From: Catenulispora yoronensis
GTDB taxonomy: Bacteria; Actinomycetota; Actinomycetes; Streptomycetales; Catenulisporaceae
Length of the DNA stretch: 64,000 nt
NCBI RefSeq assembly: GCF_039531695.1
Contig: NZ_BAAAQN010000019.1
Span: 62,001 to 126,000, forward strand
Direction: 5' to 3'
This document shows, one piece after another, positions 33,717 to 42,473 of this stretch. Position 1 is the first letter of the stretch. Each line of letters opens with the position of its first letter. The translations under genes and the position numbers were made by a program. Below the pieces are notes generated by a model. That model had not been told where the DNA came from. It did no database searches and saw only the letters and a program-made list of their open reading frames with translations.

Positions 33717-35162
33717 CTACAAGGCGATCCCGGTCAGCACCAGCACCCGCTCATAGGTGTAGTCATCCATGGCGCTCTTGACGCCTTCGCGGCCGACGCC
33801 AGAACCCTTGACCCCACCGTACGGCATCTGGTCCGCCCGGAAGCTGGGAACGTCCCCGATGATGACGCCGCCGACCTCCAAATCCCGGTGCGCACGGAAC
33901 GCGGTGGCCAGGTCGTGGGTGAAAACGCCGGCCTGCAGGCCGAACTGCGAGTCGTTGACCAGGCGGACGGCCTCGTCGAATCCGTCGAAGGCGCGCAGCA
34001 CCAGCACCGGGCCGAACACCTCCTCGGTGATGACCTTGGCGTCCTCGGGAGCGCCGACCAGGACCGTCGGCTCGTAGCTGGCGCCGTCCCGCGAGCCGCC
34101 GGTGAGCAGCGTGGCCCCGGCCCCGACCGCCTCCTGGACCCAGGCCTCGACCCGCTCGGCGGCGGCGACGTTGATCATCGGGCCGACGTCGGTGCCGGGG
34201 TCGGAGGGGTCGCCGGTCCGCTGGGCCTCGACGGCGGCGACCACCTTCTCCAGCAGCCGGTCGTGGACCGCGTGGTCGGCGAACACCCGCTGCACCGAGA
34301 TGCAGGACTGGCCGGCCTGGTAGTTGGCGAAGGTGGCGATGCGCTGCGCGGCCCAGTCCAGGTCCGCCTCGGAGGCGTAGTCGGCGGTGACGACGGCCGC
34401 GGCGTTGCCGCCGAGCTCCAGCGTGACGTGCTTGTGCGGCACGGCCTGCTCGATCATGGCCCCGACCGGTCCGCTGCCGGTGAAGCTGACCACCGGCAGC
34501 CGCGGGTCGGCGGTGAGCGCGGCCATCCGGTCGTTCGGCACCGGCAGCACCGCCCAGGAGCCGGCCGGCAGGTCGGTCTCGGCGAGCAGCTCGCCGAGCA
34601 GCAGCGCGGTCAGCGGGGTGGCCGGGGCCGGCTTGACGATGATCGGCGCGCCGACCGCGATGGCCGGCGCCACCTTGTGCGCGACCAGGTTGAGCGGGAA
34701 GTTGAACGGCGCGATGCCCAGCACCGGCCCGCGGGCGAAGCGCCGGACGATCGCGGTGCGGCCGGTGGCGTTGGCGTCGGTGTCCAGCCGCTGCACCTCG
34801 CCGCCGAACCGGCGGGCCTCCTCGGCGGCCCACCGGAACACCGAGACGGCCCGACCGACCTCGGCCTTGGCCCACTTCAGCGGCTTGCCGTTCTCGGCGG
34901 TGATGAGCGCCGCGATCTCGTCGGCGCGCTCGCCGATGCGGCGCGAGACGTGGTCCAGGGCGGCGGCGCGGACGTGCGCGGGCTGGTCGGCGGTCTCCTT
35001 GGCGGCCGCGGCGGCCAGCGCGACCGCCTGCTCGACCTGGTCCTCGGTGGGAATGGAGACTGTGGCGACGTGGGCGCCGTCGTAGGGCGAGTACACCTCG
35101 TAGCTGTCGGTGCCGGTGGCCTGCTTGGAGCCGATCCAGAACGGCGTTGCCTGCTCAGTCAT
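33717..35162 (-). CDS. Aldehyde dehydrogenase family protein
   Basis: 481 residues from ATG 35162 (a GTG two codons earlier is equally possible). Motifs: APFNFPLNLVAHK, VKPAPATP, FTGSGPVG, the Glu in LELGGNAA, the catalytic Cys in GQSCISVQR and EEVFGPVL. The close of the protein (MPYGGVKGSG) is typical of NAD-dependent aldehyde or succinate-semialdehyde-type enzymes; LGGNAA and SCISVQR recall phosphonoacetaldehyde or lactaldehyde dehydrogenases. No signal or membrane helix. Substrate uncertain. Confidence 0.9.
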   Translation of the reverse strand: MTEQATPFWIGSKQATGTDSYEVYSPYDGAHVATVSIPTEDQVEQAVALAAAAAKETADQPAHVRAAALDHVSRRIGERADEIAALITAENGKPLKWAKAEVGRAVSVFRWAAEEARRFGGEVQRLDTDANATGRTAIVRRFARGPVLGIAPFNFPLNLVAHKVAPAIAVGAPIIVKPAPATPLTALLLGELLAETDLPAGSWAVLPVPNDRMAALTADPRLPVVSFTGSGPVGAMIEQAVPHKHVTLELGGNAAAVVTADYASEADLDWAAQRIATFANYQAGQSCISVQRVFADHAVHDRLLEKVVAAVEAQRTGDPSDPGTDVGPMINVAAAERVEAWVQEAVGAGATLLTGGSRDGASYEPTVLVGAPEDAKVITEEVFGPVLVLRAFDGFDEAVRLVNDSQFGLQAGVFTHDLATAFRAHRDLEVGGVIIGDVPSFRADQMPYGGVKGSGVGREGVKSAMDDYTYERVLVLTGIAL

Positions 35163-35168
35163 GGACAC

Positions 35169-35515
35169 AGGGTAGGTCGGGGCGATCGCCGGCGCGGTGT
35201 ACGCGATGGCCAGTCGGACGTGGCGGGCAGGCCGTTCGGGCCAGCACGGCGCCCGGTCGGGGGTGATTCGGGAGCCGGTTGCGCGCCGGTCGGCCAGGTA
35301 CCGGCGTCACGGCGGACGCGCCGGAGCCTCGATGGCGGCTTTGTGCCAGGTCAGTGGCGACTTCGTGCCAGCTCCGCGCGCTCTCGCCCGCACCGCCGGA
35401 CCGGCAGATGGGAACTCGCGCCGCCGAACTCAGACCGCCGCGCCATCACCACCCCACCATCACCACCGCGCCAGCATCGGGGACTCCGTGCGCTTTTGCC
35501 CGCACTGCCGAACGA
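35169..35515. other. Intergenic stretch without recognisable gene
   Basis: About 350 bp between the aldehyde dehydrogenase start and the PucR gene end. Frames crossing it lack ribosome binding sites and run antisense into the PucR gene. Two similar segments (cgctctcgcccgcaccgccg near 35380 and a diverged copy near 35490) may be another decayed duplication. I see no tRNA or clear hairpin. Confidence 0.5.
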
Positions 35516-36970
35516 TCACTGTCCTTCCCGCACCCGCAACGCCAGCCACAGCTCCATCCGCGCGTCCGCCGAGTCGGACGCGGTCAGGTCCTTGCCGAGC
35601 AGTTCCCCGGCGCGCGCGATCCGGGCCCGCACCGTGTGGCGGTGCACCCCCAGCTCGGCGGCGGCGGCGTCCCACTGGCCGTTGTGAGCGAGCCAGGCGC
35701 GCAGTGTCGGCAGCAGGGCCGAGCGGTCCCCGTCGGCCAGCGGGCGGAGCACCCCGGCGGCGAAGTCGCGGACCGCCAGGTCGCCGAACAGAGCGGTGAG
35801 GCCGGATCCGGCCTCGGCGAAGTAGACCGGTGAGCGGCCGGTCCGCCGCACCGTCGCCAGTGCCTCGCCCGCCTGCCGGTAGGCGCGTCCGAAGTCCGCA
35901 TAGCCGACCGCGTCGGACACTCCGCCGGTGAAGCCTTCGAAGTCGGCCGAGGCGATCAGCACCCGCTCGGCCTCCTCTTCGAGCACGAACATCCGGTCCG
36001 GCGCCGCGTCCTCGCGCACCGAGTCGCGCGCGATCCGCACCGGTTCGGCCGGCAGCGGCACGCGCAGTTCGCCCGCCGCCTCCCGCGCCGCCTCGACGTG
36101 GCCGCCGAGCAGCAGGCGCACCACCGTGCGGCGCAGCGTCAGCTCGGCGACCGTCCCGTCCTTCGTCGGCTGCTCGACGCCGAGGGTCAGCAGGGTCAGC
36201 GCGACGGCCAGGATCTGGCGCCCGGTGATGTCCGGACCGGTGGTGCGGCCCAGCAGGCCGACGGCCAGGAAGCCCATCACGCGCTTGCCCGCGCCCAGGG
36301 CGTGCACCTCCACGTGCCCGGAGTCGGTGAGGATCGAGGAGCTGCTGGGGAGCGAGCGGCCGCGCAGGCGGGCCAGCTCCGGGGCGAGGTCCACACTGCG
36401 GGGGGTCGGACCGGCGCTGTGCAGCACCGTCCCGTCGGCGGCGGACAGCACCGCCCAGGCGTCCGGGCCCAGGCCGCGCACCAGGGACCGGACCAGGGAC
36501 CGCTGCGGCTCGGCAGCCAGGGCCGACTTCACCAGCTCCTGCTGAGTGCGGTAGCCCTCGGTGATGGCGCGGTACTCCTCGGCCGCGAGCGACTTGGAGA
36601 CCGACTTGGCGATCGCGATGAAGGGTGTGGCCTTGGGGACTTCGAGCACCGGCAGGCCGTGGTCCTCGGCGGCGGCGACGAAGCGTTCGGGCACGGTGGC
36701 GTTGTTCAGGCCGACGCCGAAGCCCAGTCCGGCCACTCCTGCGCGGACCAGGCCGGACAGAAATGCCTCCAGGTCGAAGCCCGGGTCGTCCAGGCGCAGG
36801 CCAGTGGTCAGCAGCAACTCGCCGCCCTCAAGGAACGGCGCCGGGTCGTTGAGCTCGGTGGTGTGCACCCAGCGGATCTCACGCGCGGTGTCGCCGGCCA
36901 GGCCCTCGGCGGTGAGCAACCGCAGGCCGAGGGGGCGGTCGGCGAGCAGGGAGGCGATCGTGGGGGGCAC
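35516..36970 (-). CDS. PucR-family transcriptional regulator
   Basis: 484 residues from GTG 36970. The N-terminal PucR ligand domain (TIASLLADRPLGLRLL, then ELLLTTGLRL) and the C-terminal PucR helix-turn-helix (AAAELGVHRHTVRARIARA) define the family, which controls purine, amino-acid or polyamine catabolism. It is divergent from an NCS1 nucleobase permease with about 100 bp between them, so the permease/kinase operon is its likely target and the imported compound its likely ligand. Confidence 0.92.
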   Translation of the reverse strand: MPPTIASLLADRPLGLRLLTAEGLAGDTAREIRWVHTTELNDPAPFLEGGELLLTTGLRLDDPGFDLEAFLSGLVRAGVAGLGFGVGLNNATVPERFVAAAEDHGLPVLEVPKATPFIAIAKSVSKSLAAEEYRAITEGYRTQQELVKSALAAEPQRSLVRSLVRGLGPDAWAVLSAADGTVLHSAGPTPRSVDLAPELARLRGRSLPSSSSILTDSGHVEVHALGAGKRVMGFLAVGLLGRTTGPDITGRQILAVALTLLTLGVEQPTKDGTVAELTLRRTVVRLLLGGHVEAAREAAGELRVPLPAEPVRIARDSVREDAAPDRMFVLEEEAERVLIASADFEGFTGGVSDAVGYADFGRAYRQAGEALATVRRTGRSPVYFAEAGSGLTALFGDLAVRDFAAGVLRPLADGDRSALLPTLRAWLAHNGQWDAAAAELGVHRHTVRARIARAGELLGKDLTASDSADARMELWLALRVREGQ

Positions 36971-37071
36971 GGCCCAAGCCTACGTCGCACGGCCCCGCCG
37001 CCGTCCGGCCTGTTCAGCGCGTGAGCGCTCTCGAACAGCGATGCGGCGGGGACCGTACGATGGGGCACGCC

Positions 37072-38412
37072 ATGACGACGACCACCCCGCCGGCGAACGC
37101 CGCCCCCGCCGAGGCGCCGCTGCGCCTCACCACCGAGGCGCCCCGCACCCTCACCTTCAGCGATCAGGCCGCGTTCTGGGCGAACCTCGGCGTCAGCCTG
37201 ATCGGCTTCTCCAGCGCCGCCGTGGTGCTGGTCCCCATCGGCTACTCCCCGCTGCCGATCCCCGCCTCGCTGCTGGCGATCGCCGTGGGCACGGTGGCCG
37301 GGATGATGATGACCGCGCTGGCCGGCGTGGTCGGCACCCGGACCGGAGCCCCGGCGATGGCCGTGCTGCGCGGCCTGTTCGGCACCCGGCTGTCCTTCCT
37401 GCCGAGCGTGGCGAACATCTTCCAGCTGATCGGCTGGGGCGTGTACGAGCTCACCGTCATCGTGCAGGGCGTGGACGCCATGACCGGCCGGATACCCCGG
37501 CCGCTGGTCGTGGTGGCGGCCGGCGCGCTGTGCACGGCGATGGCGATCTGGCCCCTGTCGATCCTGCGGATCCTGCGCAAATACGTGACCGCCGCGGTCG
37601 GCGTGTCCATGCTCTACTTCACGGTGCAGCTGCTGCGGAACCCGATCCCGCACCAGACCGGCACCTCCTGGAGCGGCTTCTTCCCGGCGGTGGACGCCGC
37701 GCTGGCCCTGTCGGTGTCGTTCCTGCCGATGGCCGCGGACTACATGCGGCACGCCCGCGACGCCCGCCAGGCCGGCGGCGCGGCGGTGCTCGGCTACAGC
37801 ATCACGCAGTTCTGGTGCTACGCGATCGGCATCGTGGCGCTGCTCCAGGCCGGGCCGGACGGCGACGTCTTCCACACCATGCTCGGCGTCTCCGCCGGCT
37901 GGGTCTTCTTCCTGGTCCTGGTGCTCCGCGAGTCGGACCAGTCCTTCGCGAACGTCTACTCCACCGCGATGTCGGTGCAGAACCTGCTGCCCCGGGTGGA
38001 CCGGCGGGTCCTGGCCGGCGCGGTCGGCGCCCTGGTCACCGTGATCGCGCTGTTCGTGCACGACCTCGGCGGGTTCTCCAACTTCCTGGGGCTGATCGGC
38101 TCGGTGTTCGTCCCGCTGGCCGCGGTGGTCGGCGTCGACTACTTCCTGGGCCGCGGCCGCGAGGGCCGCTGGGACCTGTCCGAGCGCTCGCCGGCCCGGC
38201 CGGCGATGCTGCTGCCGTGGGCCGTCGGGTTCGTGGTCTACCAGGTGCTGAACCCGGGCTCGGTGAGCTGGTGGGCGCGGATCTGGACGCACGTCCAGGA
38301 CTGGATCGGTGTGCACCCCGGCTGGTGGGCCTCGGCCTCGCTGTACTCGTTCGCGGCGGCCGCGCTCGCCACCTGGGCCCTGGTGCTGCTGGACCGGAGG
38401 CGCCCGGCGTGA
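37072..38412 (+). CDS. NCS1-family nucleobase/cation symporter (purine-cytosine permease type)
   Basis: 446 residues from ATG 37072. About twelve membrane helices; the first conserved region (FWANLGVSLIGF) and the later SFLPMAADYMRH and SVFVPLAAVVGVDYFL match cytosine/purine/hydantoin/thiamine-precursor permeases. A longer frame starts at 37021 but adds a non-conserved lead. The stop overlaps the next start (GTGA), so it is co-translated with a small-molecule kinase. Confidence 0.9.
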   Translation: MTTTTPPANAAPAEAPLRLTTEAPRTLTFSDQAAFWANLGVSLIGFSSAAVVLVPIGYSPLPIPASLLAIAVGTVAGMMMTALAGVVGTRTGAPAMAVLRGLFGTRLSFLPSVANIFQLIGWGVYELTVIVQGVDAMTGRIPRPLVVVAAGALCTAMAIWPLSILRILRKYVTAAVGVSMLYFTVQLLRNPIPHQTGTSWSGFFPAVDAALALSVSFLPMAADYMRHARDARQAGGAAVLGYSITQFWCYAIGIVALLQAGPDGDVFHTMLGVSAGWVFFLVLVLRESDQSFANVYSTAMSVQNLLPRVDRRVLAGAVGALVTVIALFVHDLGGFSNFLGLIGSVFVPLAAVVGVDYFLGRGREGRWDLSERSPARPAMLLPWAVGFVVYQVLNPGSVSWWARIWTHVQDWIGVHPGWWASASLYSFAAAALATWALVLLDRRRPA

Positions 38413-39530
38413 GCGACGGCGACCGCGGCGAGGACCTCGTGTTCGGCATGGGGTCCGAGCCGGTCGTGCAGCGCGACTGGCCGAGTCTGACGCTCGCCGA
38501 GGTGGGGACGGCGCTCGGCGAGGAGGTCGCCGCGATCGAGTGGCGCAGCCCGCGTCCGTTGTCCACGACGGCGCGGATCCGGACCGCCGACGGCCGCCGG
38601 CTGATCGTGAAGCGGCTGCCGCGGGCGTTGCGGACACCCGAGGCCCTGGCCGAGGAGCACGGCTTCATGGACCACGTCCGCAAACGCGGAGTGTCGGTCC
38701 CCGATGCCTGGACCGCCGGGGCTCAAGGCGAATTCACCTACGAGGTCCAGGCGCTCGGCGACGGCGAGGACCTCTACCAGGACTCCTTCTCCTGGTGTCC
38801 TTACAAGGAAGCGGCGCACGCGGAGATCGCCGGCGCCGCGCTCGCCGATCTGCACTCCGCCTCGGTCGGCTACGACGCCCCGGCCCGGCCCTTCCGCCCC
38901 CTGAGCGCCGGCTTCGGGATCTTCGGCAGCGCCGACCCGATCGCCGCGATCGAACACCTCGCCGCACGCCGCCCCCTGCTCGGCGGCTTCCTGGCCGCCC
39001 GGGACTGGCGGTCCGACGTCGAACGCCTCCTGCTTCCGGCGCATCAGCGCGTGCTGCCGATGCTCGACGGTCTCGAACCGCTGTGGACCCACAACGACTG
39101 GCACGGCGCGAACCTGCTGTGGCGCGGCGCCGGGAGCCCGACCGTGCTGGACTTCGGCCTCGCCGACCGCACCACGGCGGTCCACGACGTCGCCATCGCC
39201 TTGGAGCGGTTCGCGGTGGACTGGCTGTCGATCCGCGACGGCGGCCCGGCGAACATCCCGCACGCCCAGGTGCGGCGGTTCCTCAATGCCTACCGGGCCC
39301 GCCGGCCGGAAGCCGCCGCCGAGTTGGCCGCGCTGCCCGCCCTGTTCCCGCTCGCCCACGCCGAGTACGAGCTCTCGGAGATCGACTACTTCTTGACGGT
39401 CGTCCCCGGCGGCAGCGAGAAGAACGCCGAGATCGCGTATCGCGACTGGTTCCTCGGCCATGCGGAATGGGAGAAGTCCGAGGAAGGCCAGGCCTTCCTC
39501 GGACTTCTCAGAGCGGATCCGCTTCCCTAG
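38409..39530 (+). CDS. Aminoglycoside phosphotransferase-fold small-molecule kinase
   Basis: 373 residues, start overlapping the permease stop. The fold is shown by RLIVKRLPR (ATP Lys), the catalytic loop WTHNDWHGANLLW and the Mg-binding Asp in VLDFGLADR. It resembles choline, thiamine or fructosamine-type kinases of the APH superfamily rather than true antibiotic kinases. Coupling with an NCS1 permease suggests it phosphorylates the imported molecule to trap it in the cell (for example a pyrimidine, thiamine precursor or modified nucleoside). The substrate is inference only. Confidence 0.87.
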   Translation: MSDGDRGEDLVFGMGSEPVVQRDWPSLTLAEVGTALGEEVAAIEWRSPRPLSTTARIRTADGRRLIVKRLPRALRTPEALAEEHGFMDHVRKRGVSVPDAWTAGAQGEFTYEVQALGDGEDLYQDSFSWCPYKEAAHAEIAGAALADLHSASVGYDAPARPFRPLSAGFGIFGSADPIAAIEHLAARRPLLGGFLAARDWRSDVERLLLPAHQRVLPMLDGLEPLWTHNDWHGANLLWRGAGSPTVLDFGLADRTTAVHDVAIALERFAVDWLSIRDGGPANIPHAQVRRFLNAYRARRPEAAAELAALPALFPLAHAEYELSEIDYFLTVVPGGSEKNAEIAYRDWFLGHAEWEKSEEGQAFLGLLRADPLP

Positions 39531-39532
39531 AG

Positions 39533-39604
39533 CGAGCTCAGCGCTGCTGGAACGAGCTCGGTGCTGCTGGAGCAAGCTCAGTGCTGCTGGGACGAGCTCA
39601 GTGC
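39533..39604. repeat. 20-bp tandem repeat copying the 3' end of the MFS gene
   Basis: Three full 20-bp units (39533, 39553, 39573; type cgagctcagtgctgctggga) precede a partial fourth at 39593 that contains the stop codon of the MFS gene (tca at 39598). Every unit carries the same ctc(a/g) at the stop position. Confidence 0.92.
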
Positions 39605-41145
39605 TCGGCTTCCTTGGACTGCTTCGACATCGAGAAGGCCGCGCCCCAGGCCAGCACCAGGATCCCGGCGCTGATCCCGAAGACCAGGGTGGCGGCGTCC
39701 GGGACGGCGGTCATCATCGTCCCCGCCTTGTCGAAGAACACGGTGCCCAGGGCCGCGATCCCGAAGGCGCCGGCCAGCTGCTGGACCGCGTTCAGCAGGC
39801 CCGAGGCCGAGCCGACCTCGTGGTCCTCCAGGTCGCCCAGCACGGTGCCGAAGATCGGGCCGAAGATCATGCCCATGCCCAGGCCGGAGACCAGCAGCGG
39901 CGCGATCAGGGTCCAGCTGGTCGTGGTGATGCCGTAGTTGTGCACCAGCAGGGAGGCGATGCCGGTGCCGGCGGCCATCACGAGCATGCCGGTCTGGAGC
40001 GTGCGCCGCTCGCCGATCTTCGGCATCACGGCCTGCGAGATGCCCATGGAGATGATGATGCCGACGGACAGCGGCACCATGGTCAGACCCGCGTGCAGGG
40101 CGCTGTAGCCGAGGCCGATCTGCAGGAACAGGGTGTAGACGAAGAACATGCCGCTCATCGCCGCGCCGAAGGCGAACAGCACGCTGATGCCGCTGTTGAA
40201 GGAGCGCTTGCGGAACAGGGTCGGCACCACGAACGGGTCGCGGCCGACGCTGTTGCGGCGGCGCTGGTGCAGCGCGAACACCCCGAAGGTGGGCAGCGAG
40301 GCGGCCATCAGGCCGAACATCCAGGCCGGCCAGCCGGCCTCGCGGCCCTGGACCAGCGGGTAGACCAGCATCATGATGCCGGCGGTGGCCAGCAGCATGC
40401 CGACGATGTCGAGCTTGGCCTTGTTCCCCTGTTCGATGTGGTCGTCGTGGGGCAGCACCCGGGCGCCGGCGACCAGCGCCACCAGGCCGATCGGCACGTT
40501 CACCAGGAAGATCGCGCGCCAGCTCAGGCCGAACAGGTCGGCGCCGACCAGCCAGCCGCCGAGGATCGGGCCGAGGGTGGAGGCCAGGCCCATCATCGGG
40601 CCGAAGATGCCGAACACCGCGCCCATCTGCTCGTTCGGCACCATGGCCCGCAGCATGCCCAGGCCCTGCGGGATCATGACGGCCGCGAAGCCGCCCTGGA
40701 GGATGCGCGCGCCGATCAGCTCGCCGGAGTTCTGCGCCAGCGAGCACAGGATCGAGCCGACGAGGAAGCCGCCGATGCCGATCAGGAACATCCGCTTGCG
40801 GCCGAAGACGTCGCCGAGGCGGCCGCCGGTGGTCAGCATGACCGCGAAGGTCAGGGTGTAGCCGGCGACGATCCATTGCAGGGCCGAGGTGGAGGTGCCG
40901 AGGTCCTTCTGGAGGACCGGACCCGCGATGTTCATGATCGTGGTGTCCAGCAGGTCCATGATGTCCGCGCCGATGATCGCGAACAGCGCGAAGATGACGG
41001 CCTTGGCGAGCTTGGTCTTGGCCTTGGACCCGGTTTCGGGCCCGGTTTCGGGCCCGGCCGGGCCGCCCGGGTCCGGTGGCGCACCGGCGTTCTTGGCCAG
41101 GTCTTGGGCGGAGTGGTCGCTGGTGTCGTCGAGCGTGGTGGTCAT
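39598..41145 (-). CDS. MFS multidrug exporter, DHA2 (14-helix) family
   Basis: 515 residues from ATG 41145 with a strong GGAGGGGG site. Fourteen predicted helices. The DHA2 motifs are visible: LDTTIMNIAGPVL in helix 1, LTTGGRLGDVFGRKR (motif A) and GPILGGWLVG (motif C, antiporter). The N-terminal cytoplasmic tail has a Gly/Pro/Glu-rich repeat. It is divergent from a TetR regulator, and its promoter region carries several copies of that regulator's likely operator. It probably exports a toxic compound that is also the TetR inducer. Confidence 0.94.
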   Translation of the reverse strand: MTTTLDDTSDHSAQDLAKNAGAPPDPGGPAGPETGPETGSKAKTKLAKAVIFALFAIIGADIMDLLDTTIMNIAGPVLQKDLGTSTSALQWIVAGYTLTFAVMLTTGGRLGDVFGRKRMFLIGIGGFLVGSILCSLAQNSGELIGARILQGGFAAVMIPQGLGMLRAMVPNEQMGAVFGIFGPMMGLASTLGPILGGWLVGADLFGLSWRAIFLVNVPIGLVALVAGARVLPHDDHIEQGNKAKLDIVGMLLATAGIMMLVYPLVQGREAGWPAWMFGLMAASLPTFGVFALHQRRRNSVGRDPFVVPTLFRKRSFNSGISVLFAFGAAMSGMFFVYTLFLQIGLGYSALHAGLTMVPLSVGIIISMGISQAVMPKIGERRTLQTGMLVMAAGTGIASLLVHNYGITTTSWTLIAPLLVSGLGMGMIFGPIFGTVLGDLEDHEVGSASGLLNAVQQLAGAFGIAALGTVFFDKAGTMMTAVPDAATLVFGISAGILVLAWGAAFSMSKQSKEAEH

Positions 41146-41235
41146 GGAGATCCCCCTCCGGGAGCTGCACGGCATGCGGAACGTCAGTGTGGGTGGAACG
41201 TGGTTCGTGGCTGCGAACACCGTTCGGCAGAGATT

Positions 41236-41263
41236 ACGATATATCTCGTTGCCGCGATGTCAA
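41236..41263 (-). promoter_or_regulatory. Promoter of the MFS exporter gene
   Basis: On the minus strand a perfect TTGACA (41263-41258) is followed after 16 bp by TATCGT (41241-41236). Two GAAC-N3-GTTC palindromes lie at about +4 and +22 from the predicted transcription start, suited to repression. Confidence 0.7.
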
Positions 41264-41371
41264 GCTATATCGCGAACTCCGGGCCGGAAGAACGGCCCGT
41301 CGAACAGCGTTCGCCGTTCTACGAACACCGTTCTACCCTCGAACGGCGTTCGTGTCAAACGTCGTTCGTGC

Positions 41372-41400
41372 TTACGAACAGCGTTCGAGAGGCGTACAGT
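41372..41400 (+). promoter_or_regulatory. Possible promoter of the TetR gene
   Basis: TTACGA at 41372-41377, a 17-bp spacer and TACAGT at 41395-41400. One operator palindrome (41376-41386) lies between the two boxes, which suggests autorepression. Confidence 0.5.
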
Positions 41401-41430
41401 GTTCGGGAGAAGGAAGGGAGAGCCACCCTG

Positions 41431-42180
41431 ATGGCGAACGCACAAGCCCCGAACGAGGTCCCGGACGCGCCCGTCCCCCCGTGGGAGCGCAGCCGCAAGG
41501 CGAAGACTCCGGCCCGCGCCCCGCTGAGCCAGGAGGCGATCGTCGAGGCCGCGTTGCACGTCCTGGAGACCGACGGCTACGACGGGCTGTCGATGCGCCG
41601 GCTCGGCGCCGAGCTGGGCACCGGGGCGGCCTCGCTCTACGCGCACGTCGCCAACAAGGACGAGCTGCTGAAGCTGGTCATCGACCGGGTCTTCGGCAGC
41701 GTCGACTTCCCCGAGCCGGACCCCGACCGCTGGGTCGAGCAGGTGCGCGAGACGATGCGCGGCACCCGGCGAGTGCTCCAGGCGCACCCGGGCATCGCCC
41801 GCGCCATGCTCGGCCAGGTGCCCTTCGGCCCGAGCGGGCTGCGCATCGTCGAGGGCTTCATGGCGGTGCTGCGGGCCGGCGACCTGCCGGACCACGTGGC
41901 GGCCTGGGCCGGCGACGTGCTCTCGCTGTACACGGTGGCGAGCGTCTTCGAGGAGGACATCCGGTTCTCCCAGCACGGCGACAGCTCCCGGGAGGACATC
42001 GAGGTCTGGGCCGGGCAGATGAAGGACTACATCAAGTCCCTGCCGGTCGCGGTGTTCCCGAACCTGGTGGCGCTGGCCGACCCGATGTTCGAGTCCGGCG
42101 GCCCGGACGGCCGGTTCGAGTTCGGGCTGGACCTGATGCTGCGCGGGCTCGCGTCGTTCTCACCCCGGAACAAGCCCTGA
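41431..42180 (+). CDS. TetR-family repressor with tetracycline-repressor-like C-terminal domain
   Basis: 249 residues with AAGGAAGGGAG before the ATG. The helix-turn-helix spans LSQEAIVEAALHVLETDGYD and LGTGAASLYAHVANKDEL; the C-terminal part (AMLGQVPFGPSGLRIVEGF) resembles TetR_C-type ligand domains. The divergent DHA2 exporter and the shared operator array make it the local repressor. Just after its stop codon, the CCCTGA of the gene end recurs in 11-bp repeats. Confidence 0.93.
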   Translation: MANAQAPNEVPDAPVPPWERSRKAKTPARAPLSQEAIVEAALHVLETDGYDGLSMRRLGAELGTGAASLYAHVANKDELLKLVIDRVFGSVDFPEPDPDRWVEQVRETMRGTRRVLQAHPGIARAMLGQVPFGPSGLRIVEGFMAVLRAGDLPDHVAAWAGDVLSLYTVASVFEEDIRFSQHGDSSREDIEVWAGQMKDYIKSLPVAVFPNLVALADPMFESGGPDGRFEFGLDLMLRGLASFSPRNKP

Positions 42181-42294
42181 ATCAGCACCGAGTCGGCACC
42201 CAGTCAGACCTGAACCAGCCCTGAACCGTCCTCGCATCAGCCTGGACCCGCCCTGAGCCGGCCCTGAGCTGGTCCTGAGCTGGTCCTGAGCCGG
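42175..42294. repeat. 11-bp repeats derived from the TetR gene end
   Basis: Starting with the gene's own ccctgaatcag (stop codon inside), related units appear at 42208, 42219, 42251, 42262, 42273 and 42284; the last four (type ccctgagctgg) are contiguous. The region 42181-42473 has no gene. Confidence 0.85.
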
Positions 42295-42358
42295 AGCCGG
42301 ACGCCCGCGCGGCCGGCCGCCGGACCCGGATCAGAAGATCTGTGCGAAACCGGGCGGG

Positions 42359-42376
42359 GCGGTGGCGAACCACCGC
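42359..42376. other. Tetraloop hairpin in the leader of the G1 peptidase gene
   Basis: Stem GCGGTGG / CCACCGC with a CGAA tetraloop, about 100 bp before the peptidase start codon. It could be a leader RNA structure or part of an operator. Confidence 0.4.
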
Positions 42377-42473
42377 GCATCACGGCGAATCAGGATTTTG
42401 CCATTTCTGGGGCAGACACGGGTCGGACCCTTTCCTAGTCTCCATCTCACCCCACAGAGATTGGAGACACAGG

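Larger units (their letters stand above)
41196..41404. promoter_or_regulatory. Array of eight GAAC-N3-GTTC-type operators
   Basis: Palindromes or near-palindromes of the form GAAC-NNN-GTTC start at 41196, 41215, 41302, 41323, 41341, 41357, 41376 and 41394. The last six follow each other every 16-21 bp, about two helical turns. The 41357 and 41394 copies are imperfect. They fill the space between the divergent MFS and TetR genes. Confidence 0.88.

Noticed and set aside
35197..35833. Plus-strand frames between the aldehyde dehydrogenase and PucR genes
   Set aside because: Arg/Pro/Ala-rich products without motifs or ribosome binding sites, running antisense into PucR.
38409..39530. Aminoglycoside resistance gene
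   Set aside because: The fold is APH-like, but translational coupling with an NCS1 permease and a PucR regulator points to metabolite salvage.
41196..41404. Reading the GAAC...GTTC palindromes as LexA/SOS boxes
   Set aside because: Actinobacterial SOS boxes have GAAC-N4-GTTC; all copies here have a 3-bp spacer, and the adjacent gene pair is a typical exporter/TetR system.
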